Origin: Paraphysoderma sedebokerense
Lineage: Eukaryota > Blastocladiomycota > Physodermatomycetes > Physodermatales > Physodermataceae
DNA: 24,393 nt
Reading direction: 5' to 3'
Assembly: GCA_025602915.1 (NCBI GenBank)
Contig: JAHLJZ010000152.1
Span: 1 to 24,393 of the forward strand
Shown here: positions 10,134 to 18,723 of the stretch, piece after piece
Layout: every line of letters begins with the position of its first letter
How positions within the stretch are numbered: the stretch's first letter is position 1
The notes under the pieces: generated by a model
What the model was told of the DNA's origin: nothing
Seen by the model: the letters and a program-made list of their open reading frames with translations, nothing else
The model's database searches: none
Program-made: the position numbers and the translations under genes

Positions 10134-12074
10134 CTACTCGCCTAGTTCTCTTAATCTGGTATCTATCTCCATTACCTGCGATCGTTTGAACAATAACTTT
10201 TCTTCAATTTGAGTTTGTTGATCTTGGAACCGTTTCTAATATTGTAATACGATTCAAAGGCACAAGGAAGTAGAACAAAATTAGCACGCCAGTATCGTGG
10301 ATTGTCACTAAACCCATAGAGGAGGGAAAAAAAGACACGCAGCAATGATGAATTTACCTTCAAAATAGGATTTGGAACTTTTTCAATCTGCTCAATCTTT
10401 TCGTTTAATTTAGTTTCCAAATCCGAAATTTCTTCAAGGAGAGAAGACTTGTCATTTTGGAGGGTTGCTATATCTGTGATTTAGAGTATTTAATTTCAAT
10501 GAAAATGAAGGTATGGTACGGTGGATAAGTTTGGTCAAGTTAGGATCACCCACATGAATAATTGCAAACGACGAGAAAGTTTATGGAAGAAGGAAAAACT
10601 CAACTGACCATCTCCCTCTCCTTCGCTGCTACCCTCTCCTTCTTCCTCATCTTCTTCGTCCTCTTCGTCTTCATCTTCATCTTCATCCTCTTCGTCACTC
10701 TCATCTTCCTCATCTGCAACTGCTATTCCCTTTTCAATCTCAGCAGCTAAGTCAAGGTCACTATCTTCTTCCTCGTCTGCGTCTTGCTCGTGCTTAACTT
10801 GAGATGAAATGACCGATGCCATTGACTGTGTATCTTCGTCCATTTGCGACCGTGACGGAATATGTGATGACTCTTCGTCTTCGCCGTCGGAGGAGGATGG
10901 CTCCCGTTCTTCTATTATCTCTATGTACACGCAGCAATCATTGCAAACAGAGAAGACAGAAAAATAAAGCAACGAAGGAAAAACTGGTTAGTAAAGTTAT
11001 GACACCGTACAATAGCGTTCTTACAGACAGATAGTCAACATACCATAACGCACTTCCTCCGCATTTGAATCAATACTTAATAATCGTTCCACTTCGGCTT
11101 CGATATTTTCAATCGCTCGGTGATTGACCATTCGTTTTCGGAATCTCCTTTTTCGGACGTTTCTCAACGGAGGTGTGAGTCCGTCAGGAAAAACATATTC
11201 CTCTGAGTTGAGTCGTGATGAGGTTTGGGATTGCTGAAAATAGGCTGGCTGTTGTGATGATGTGGGGTTTGGAGATACGACAAGCATCTATTTGATAATT
11301 CATTCGAAAATGGGTTTAATCATAATTCAGTGAGCGTCAAAACTAGCCGATGTAATCCCGAAACTTCATCTAACAGAAGAGCAAATCAATACCTGGCAAA
11401 TGTCAGCAATTTTGTAATACTGCTTGTTATCAAATGTTTTTAAGGATTCGGTGATACAAGGCAAATCGACTAGTTTAGCAGAATACTGCTCGTTGTAAAT
11501 ATGGGCCGTTGCGTTCCTCGAATCTGCAGGAAAGATTTGATATGATTGCATCAGTATAGATATTGATATTATTTCAGGACCAATTAGTCACTTCACAGTC
11601 CATCAAACCTCTATTTAGCTTAATAACCGAATATAACGTACCTTTAAAAGCTATTTTAAATCCTTCTGGTATTTCTCGTTTTTGAACGGCATCTTTGAAT
11701 TTCGTTGTGATCTGCGGGTTATTAGGCAACCTTAAGATCAGATGTTCCTCCGTAGGGTAAGAAGTTTCATCATCCGAATCTTCTTCCTTGAACTTCGATT
11801 TCTTTTTTTCCTTCGACTTCTTGGACGAGCCCTTCTTTGATATGGAGGCGGTGATGGCTGGGGACGAGAGTTTTATTTTAAGTGTCGGAGTTGACTGAAG
11901 GCCAGCATTCGAGCGGGATCCCTTTGATGTTGATTTGGATCGAGATATCCTCGGTTTTGACGGCATAATCTGTTGTTCTGATGACTTAGTAGTGAGTAGT
12001 ATTAAATTGGGGGTATCGGTCTGGCGAAAAAGTTTTTGATGGAACTTGTTGGACGTGATATTTTGAGAGGCCAT
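10134..12074 (-). CDS. TAF7: transcription initiation factor TFIID subunit 7
   Basis: Six exons: 12074-11642, 11523-11393, 11287-11044, 10920-10609, 10473-10358 and 10235-10134, giving 445 residues. Residues 1-105 are a basic Ser/Lys-rich leader. The TAFII55 N-terminal domain follows: EEHLILRLP, then REIPEGFKIAFKGDSRNA, YSAKLVDLPCITES, YYKIADICQMLVV, and later the typical DGLTPPLRNVRKRRFRK. An EVERLL helix precedes a highly acidic region (about 280-370) of Glu/Asp runs. A coiled coil (LQNDKSSLLEEISDLETKL) then leads to NPILKKRFQ, which matches the conserved NPxLxxRF end of TAF7. In TFIID, TAF7 binds TAF1 and restrains its activity until transcription starts. The ATG at 12074 has A at -3 and G at +4. 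A second Met at residue 37 is a possible alternative. The last acceptor was chosen because an earlier one gives an immediate stop. Confidence 0.93.
10637..10697 (-). repeat. GAA/GAT-type trinucleotide-rich tract in TAF7
   Basis: About 60 bases of imperfect triplet repeat; the plus strand reads TCTTC, TCATC and TCCTC units. On the minus strand it codes for the Glu/Asp run in the acidic part of TAF7. Such tracts change length easily between strains. It produces a spurious hydrophobic open frame on the plus strand (10562-10750). Confidence 0.7.
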
Positions 12075-12479
12075 TTAATGTAAACAAATAAACAATACAG
12101 GATTTTAATCCCCATTATAACGTCTATTTTAGCGGTTATAAATTTGGGATATATCCGTTTAAAACAGAGGTAGAAAGCATTCCCCTGAAGATACAGTGCA
12201 ATGATATCTGGCATAGGCAAATCAATGAAAGGAGAGGGCCAAATGATACTTCAAATCCAAAAATATAGAAAATCATAAAATGTATATCATGAGCAATTGC
12301 AAAATATACATAAAAGATAATTTAATTCCTGACGGCACAAGCAATTGTCGTCTGCGCTCTGATCATACGCCGAGCTAATTTCGCCATCCCAACGACTCTG
12401 CCAAATTCCTCTTTCCGTCTATATCTGTAGCAGAGAATCATTTTCGCTTTGGTAAATATTGTGGGCATAGACAGAGACA
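12075..12479. promoter_or_regulatory. divergent promoter of TAF7 and the F-box gene
   Basis: 405 bases separate the two ATGs, which point away from each other, so the region must serve both genes. It is AT-rich on both sides with no clear TATA box at a fixed distance. The open frames here (12002-12220 and 12322-12594, minus) have no recognisable content. Confidence 0.5.
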
Positions 12480-15369
12480 ATGATGACAACATCTGGCATG
12501 GAGAATCTGCCACCCTTATCGGATGAGTTATGGCTGCAAATCTTTTCGCATCTGGACCATCCTTCTCACATCGTCCAAGTGTCCATCGCCGCAAGGACTT
12601 TTCACAGGTTGTTAGGATTGGTTCAATTCATTCCGACGATGCTACGTTGACTAATCTTACTATTTGGATTCTAACGTCTTTGAAAATTTCCCAGATTGTG
12701 CAATGATAATCGAGTTTGGTACAATCTCTATCGACACCGTTTTCCACGAACATCCAGATATATACCTCCGTTCGCTTGCTCTAATTGGAAGGAAAAGTAT
12801 CAAAGTGACTTAGAATTTCGACGGTATTGGACGTCGCCGATCGGCCCAAAAAGTTTTCATATTCAACCAACTGCTCAAGTTAAGGGCAAACTGCGAGTCC
12901 AGCAACTTGTTCCTGAAGACGAAGAAACTGGGCGTGACAATCCGAGAAATCTTATTTACCAGGATGTTATGGAACAATTAAGTGCCTTCAATGAAGCTGA
13001 AGAGGAAGATATAGAGGATAACGAAATGATTCGAAGTATGGTGCAAGATATGGAGATTTTAAGTGACGATGAGACCGATAGTACTTTGACAGAAACAAAC
13101 GGAAGCGCAAATTCAACATTGGAATTTTACGACTTGTTATGGCATCTACACCGCCAATCTAATAGGGATGTGAATGGCATCTACAGCGTTGGTTCGATTT
13201 ATGCGCAAGAAACCGACACTTTCCCTCCTGATCAGTCGGCCGGTCCTTCAGAACCTTCGTCGAATCCATCATCAGTTGCTGCCCCAGCCTCCGCCAATCC
13301 TCCAATTACAACTTCATGTCAAGCACCCCTGCCAAATTATAAGTTCACTTTTAGTGCATTGAAGATACCGAACTCTGTATCTAAAACGAGCATCACCATT
13401 TCTCGATCAGTCGATGAAGTACTTCTGGATATTAACCCTAATCTTTCCGACCTTAACCCGCGATTGTCCACTCTATCGCAGTCCTACCCATCCATCTTAC
13501 TTTGTGCTTGTCGAAGTCGGACATTTGGTTTTGCGACCCCTAAATTTACGGCAGACTCATCATTTGATTCTACAAGAATTCTAATCTACGACTATCCCAA
13601 TTTCACCCACTCGCTCTATCATGATATCATGCATATATACCCTTTTCCAACTCTTCATGGCTTCGATATACATCAGGTAAATAGTCAACGCAAGAAAGCA
13701 GGATTACCAGAACTTTCTAGTATCGAGACGTATCTATTAGACAACCCTGAGGAATTCCTAGAAATGTTTGTTGTTCAGGTAGACGCTGTCCTGGGAGTTT
13801 ACGTTTTGTGTATTCAAGACTTTGGTAGGAACGTGACAACTATTCAGGTTCGAAAGCTGTGGGAGGATAAAGCTGTTGCGCCGCCTTGTGAATCTACTTC
13901 CGCTCCAACTACGATTCCGGAAGGTTCGTCCGACAACAAGGGGGAGTTCAGCGAATCTAGTCCCTCGTCCGGTACTCCAAACACCAAACTTGAGCAGTCT
14001 ACAGATTTCTTCCACTCAAAAAAGCCCAGTGGTGTGGTTCTTTATGAATACAAGTTTGATCGAGTGCTGGATGTGGTCGGAGCAAGACTGCTATTCATAA
14101 ACTCGGAAAACGACAAATGGGAATTTGATTTCCGGAAACATCCTTCGTTATCTTCATCTGAAAGCTTTAACACGGTCAACCTATCTACTGCGTCAACCGA
14201 TCCGTCAAACAAAGCTTTCCAGCAATCAAATAACTACTCTTATACATACCCACCACATCTCGCTAGTCCAACCCCTCATTTATTCCTGTTACATTATTCA
14301 AAATCACAGGAGTGTCAATGCCACGGTACTTTGTTTGACCTTCCTTTTCTACAAATTTCAAAACATTCGAGCAAGAACGAGGAGGTCGCAACTGATGGAG
14401 TGGAGACAGACGACGGAAACAGCGCATGCTCAAAAGAACCGTGGCAGCCTCAGATGAAGACTGAAATGGACGCGGTCAAAGTAATGAAATACGGAAAGGG
14501 AACGAGCTATGTGTGCCATGATGGAGGGTACTGCGGCGATTGGGTTGTCACTGGTTAGTATTAAAAATTTTTTAATTTGAATCTTTTGCTTGAAAAGTCA
14601 GTCGCCAAGTTTTGCCGCTCCCTTAGTCTCTGATGCCGGCGTTTTTGTTTCTGGGATTGACCTATAACCTAAGCTTGAAGTCTTGAATTTTATAGTAACT
14701 TTACCTTCTTTTACAGGCCACACTGACGGTTACATCCGAATCTACCATTTAACAAGTGGACAGTTACTAAAGCAAATACCAATATATAGATTTCCAGTCA
14801 AACCAGTTGATGGCGTTCGATACCGAAAATGGGATATCATTCCATTTTCTTGTTCCTCGTCCATCTCATCTCAGTCCGAAACCACAAATCAGCTGTCTCG
14901 AAGTTCAAAATCGATATGCGATAGCAGTGTCGTTTCTCAGTTCTTAACGGCCGCCGATATTTACACTGATTTTGACTCGATAGGCGAATCCCAAGTCAAC
15001 ATCTTATTCTCTGTTGTTCCTTCTGTCCCCTCTTCGTTGACAACGTTCCCATCTTCATCTACATCCACCTACTCCAATCAAGATCTTACTCAAACGCCGT
15101 CTACAAATCCGCTGTTCAATTTCGCTATCTCTTTACCCCATTTTGTATCTTACACTACAGGTTCTTCACTTCTCTTTGTGATCACTGTCTCTGGGTACTT
15201 TATGATTCTGGATATCGAGACTGAAGAGGTTCTATTCAAGTTGAATCTTCAGATCAAGAGAGACGAATTTGCGAATTGCTTTTGTGATTTGTTTTTCGTA
15301 GGTAAAGATAAGAGAGCTGTGGTAGGATTCGTGGGAAGAAAAGTGTGGGTGTTACAACGTTGTGCATGA
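12480..15369 (+). CDS. F-box protein with C-terminal WD-like region
   Basis: Three exons: 12480-12607, 12695-14553 and 14717-15369, giving 879 residues. Residues about 10-62 are an F-box: LPPLSDELWLQIFSHLD, then QVSIAARTFHRLCNDNRVW and LYRHRFP, with the first intron inside it. The F-box normally binds Skp1 in an SCF ubiquitin ligase. Residues 63-280 hold an acidic stretch and Ser/Pro-rich linkers. A more ordered part at about 290-400 (FGFATPKF, RILIYDYPNF) could be propeller blades. The second intron joins VVTG to HTDGYIRIYHLTSGQLLKQI, a WD40-like strand pattern, near residue 662. The last 100 residues (VSGYFMILDIETEEVLFKL, VGFVGRKVWVL) look like further blades. Classical WD dipeptides are few, so the propeller is degenerate or inferred. 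The substrate is unknown. The start is the first ATG of the frame; a second ATG follows immediately. Confidence 0.85.
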
Positions 15370-15841
15370 GAGGAGCTGAATGCCGGTTCATTAGTCGGGA
15401 AACAGAAAGGGAATGATAGATATGAAAGGGATATAAAAGTTTGCAAGTGGCGTGGCGGTTAGATATTGCCAAGTTGAGGTTTCTAAGGTGAAGTATACTG
15501 TTGTGTAATATTGAAAAGTGTATCATTTGTGTGGAAAATTGTACGATATCGAAATTCATTATCTCAAATGTAACAAATACTATTTCATTTAAAGAAACAT
15601 GTTCCATTTAAAAAAATTAGATTAAACTCACAACAAAATGCTATATAACCGGCTATACACAGAACTGCACTCTCGTGGGTACCGACTATCAAATAAAGAG
15701 CTGTATATAATACACAATATAATATATCGGCAAAACGTCCTCCTCTAACTGGAATTTACCGAGCCGATCTACATCATCGATGATTTTCACACATGGCTAT
15801 GAGGAAGTACTCCTTTTGAATGAATTCCCCACATTGATCTA
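15370..15841. other. convergent intergenic region
   Basis: 472 bases between the stops of the F-box gene and the zincin gene. They contain AT-rich runs (15590-15625 and 15705-15730) and a plus-strand AATAAA. The minus frames at 15249-15446 and 15254-15607 mostly overlap the F-box terminal exon antisense and were not called. Confidence 0.5.
15692..15697 (+). terminator. AATAAA poly(A) signal candidate for the F-box gene
   Basis: AATAAA on the plus strand about 320 nt after the F-box gene stop. The distance is long for a compact fungal gene, so an earlier non-canonical site is possible. Confidence 0.25.
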
Positions 15842-17566
15842 TTAGACTCCTATCAGTCCAATCAATCCGGCCATGACGATACTCAATGGAAGTCCGAATC
15901 CATTGAGAATAGTAATAAGTTGAGAACAACTAGCTCCTTTCAGGTATACTATTCCCTTTCCACGGAAAAGCGCAGATGCGGCACTCGAAGGTCGTTTATC
16001 ATTATCGAGGTCACTACCCACGACTTTTAATTTTTGTGTAGGAGGAGTATAATTTACACTGGCATATCCCAAAGTTTCTAAAACTTCAACGATACCCTGC
16101 CCAATTCCGTTTTGTGGAGCTGAAGTGGTGTTGATCTTGGTACCTAATGTGACGATATCTGAAGGGCTGGCTTTGGTTGCGTAGACCATGAGGAAATTCG
16201 GTGTGTAGTAATAAGTGAAATCAATGTGACCAAGAGACGAGCCTTGAGTAAAATTCTAATTTGATCCGAAATAGAAGGAATTGATTAGACAAACGTTAAG
16301 GGCGGAAGCTTGATGTGTAAAGGATTTTTACCTTAATTCCTGTTTCTATAACGTAATTATTCTCATTCCTTGTTCTGAAAACCACACTTTGGTTTGTTGT
16401 GCTTCTACTGTACATCTGTTTCGCAAGATTCAGAGCGGCGGTGGACCCTTCCAAGAACGTACCAACGCTATTTAGATCCTTTGGTTTACCACCTGTAAAC
16501 GCCTCAGTGATTTCTTTGAATGAATTTGAATAGTAAAGCCATTGTGCGTTCCCATTAACATCATAAACGTATTTATCCCAAATGGAGGGTGTTTTCCACC
16601 CGAAAAAGGTTTTCGTTTTATCATCTACATCAGGAATTGGGACCACTGTCGAATCAGAATTATCACCGATCCAAAATGTTACACCGAAACCAAAACCTGT
16701 AATAATTTTCAAGAGGTCAAAATGATTTCAGCAAGTTTTCAATGAAGAGAATCGTAAAAGTTGAACAATGATTAAGATAACATCAAAATCTTACCATGCA
16801 AAAATTCGCTGTGAGCAAAGAATCGTTAATGTCAGTTAGACTGTTTAATAAACGTGAGCATTGAAATAAGAAAGTAATACTTACTGTGTAGCCACATATT
16901 CCAAATCAAATTGATTGGAAGTGATTGCGGTACCATTATTCATCCACCAACTTGAGAGGGCATTGAACCTCGCAACTATATCATGATCTTGTAATCGTGC
17001 GCTTCCTGTGTCCGCCAACTCTCTTGCCAAAGCCTGAGGGTATGATAAGGTTTCACCAGTGTCAGAGTTTTGAATTCGCAAAAAATTGGCTGAAGGTGAT
17101 AATCGAAGCAGTTAGAGGAAGATTCATAAAAGTCGTCCTCAAACGGACAAAAGCACTATTGACTGGATTGGAATTATTGATACGAACATGGCGCAGCAAA
17201 CCCCAATACTCTTAATTCGGAACAAGAAGGACCCGGATTTGGACTATTACAAGGCAAAAACATCGCCAATTGCATAGTGACAGTATGCTTCAGTACTAAC
17301 ACATTCGAAATCCTATCGGCAGCTTTTTGGAACACAGTTCTAGCGGAGTCACAAAACGAAGCAGAAGATTGGCAAGAGAATTGAATGTCAAACTTCTGAT
17401 TAGTCGATACGATACGGCCCTCCCATTGTGTAATGCCGGAGGATAGCAATTGTGACGAGAGGGGGACGTCGTTTGGGTTGGTATCTGGCGAGACGATTAG
17501 AGGATTTGAAGCGACGAGACTGTACAAATTCGACAGCAACAACAGTAGATATATCGGTGGCAACAT
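15842..17566 (-). CDS. secreted GPI-anchored zincin-type metalloprotease-like protein
   Basis: Five exons: 17566-17188, 17089-16885, 16808-16795 (14 nt), 16696-16332 and 16255-15842, giving 458 residues. Residues 1 to about 20 are a signal peptide (PPIYLLLLLSNLYSLVAS). The conserved AAPS, then SYPQALARELAD and DIVARFNALSSWW, precedes YVATHEFLHGFGF at about 191-203. HExxHGxGF is a zinc-binding zincin motif: H195 and H199 as ligands, E196 as the general base. A later SSLGHIDFTYY (H331) could hold a further ligand, which is an inference. The C-terminus has small residues (GASC) and then a hydrophobic tail with no charged end, as for a GPI anchor signal. It is probably a surface peptidase; I recall similar unnamed fungal proteins, and substrates are unknown. 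The exon 1 donor reads GTTCGT, chosen because it restores the conserved AAPS phase; it is the least certain junction. Confidence 0.85.
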
Positions 17567-17833
17567 TTTTGCTTATCAATCGGATTATCCTTGCTTAAAA
17601 CACAAAAGGGTGATGCTCGAGTCTCAATTTCCAATAACGAGGATATCAAACTATGAACAGCGAGCAGACTATCTGGGGAGACCAATATCCTCTTCGCACT
17701 ATCTTTTCAGTATATATATCGACTGTGCTGCGAGTGCGGATGAGAGGATGATTTTTTTAGGGGGAATTTCCGTTTCCAAAATTAGAACTTTCCAACAGAA
17801 TGCCAATATCACGTTAATATGGGCAATCTTTAG

Positions 17834-17841
17834 GTCACGTG
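17834..17841. promoter_or_regulatory. GTCACGTG box, copy 1
   Basis: GTCACGTG followed by C. CACGTG is the core bound by basic helix-loop-helix factors; in fungi GTCACGTG suits Cbf1/Pho4-type factors. A second copy with the same flanks lies 42 bp away, and a CCAAT sits between them. Confidence 0.4.
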
Positions 17842-17875
17842 CGGCGAGCCAATTGTATTTGCAGACTGCGGTTGA

Positions 17876-17883
17876 GTCACGTG
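17876..17883. promoter_or_regulatory. GTCACGTG box, copy 2
   Basis: Second GTCACGTGC, 42 bp from the first, about four helical turns, so both would face the same side of the DNA. It lies about 310 bp upstream of the zincin ATG. Which gene it controls is not shown by the sequence. Confidence 0.4.
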
Positions 17884-18723
17884 CATTTAGATTACCCTTT
17901 ATCTCGTGGTGTGTCGCGTTCCCGCTCGGAAATTCTTGAATGGCAAAAATTCATTAAACGGCATCATAATGCACCTCCCTCGCTATCAACTGGCCTCTAC
18001 CAGCCACTATCGCACAATTTGAAGAGTAAGCAAGTGATGTAATTGCGTAGCGGTGCCATGAAAGCAGGTTGTACGGATAGAGCTCATCAGTCATGCATAA
18101 GCTAATCAACACTACACGATACCGTTTGGCTCTCCACGCACCTCAGCCAATATTACTCAATTAAGCTGTTAAGACAATACAGACTGAATAGACAATTTCC
18201 TAAAATTTTCTAGGATGATGAAGGCGCAAAACTGCGGTCAATTGAATGAAAAGAAAATGAAAATGGAACTCATATCCGCCATCATGTCGTGATGGGAGAT
18301 ATCGATCGCACGGCCGAAGTTATTAGTTATCAAATTCTCGCGAATTGTGATCGTAAGTTTCTTGTGCTAAGTCCTTGCGTGTTAAAGACCTATAACCCTT
18401 TAATCATGTCGCCGCCAACTCTGCTTTTGTGGGGCTGAGGAATTCTTAATTTTGGAGTCAAATGTCTGAATATCCGTCCATTGAATTGGACAGCAATATT
18501 CTGATCAACAAACATACCAAAAAGAATTTAATTCTTGCGGTCGGGCGAATAGTTTAGCAAATACATTAAATGTCGGTTACTGTGCTACTTCATAGAAAAG
18601 CATGTATGGGTCATTTATATGATAGTTAATCCACTTAGGTGTGTATTGTGCAAAAAGCAGTGTCCAATCTCAAAGTGCGAATGCGAAACGAAACTATCGC
18701 TATGACATATATAACTGATTTTA

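Larger units (their letters stand above)
17567..18723. other. 1.16-kb region between the zincin gene and DBP4
   Basis: The left part should be the zincin promoter; it carries two GTCACGTG boxes about 270-320 bp from the ATG. A 168-residue plus-strand frame (17433-17939) is antisense to zincin exon 1 and has no recognisable domain. Around 18294-18355 a short coding-like stretch ends at a consensus donor and is discussed as a finding. Nothing else was recognised. Confidence 0.5.

Noticed and set aside
10562-10750. Hydrophobic plus-strand frame resembling a membrane protein
   Set aside because: It is the antisense reading of the GAA/GAT-rich acidic tract of TAF7; Phe/Leu/Ile runs there are an artefact of the repeat.
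17433-17939. 168-residue plus-strand open frame
   Set aside because: It is antisense to zincin exon 1 and runs through its promoter. It has no recognisable domain, and the minus-strand zincin explains the coding signal.
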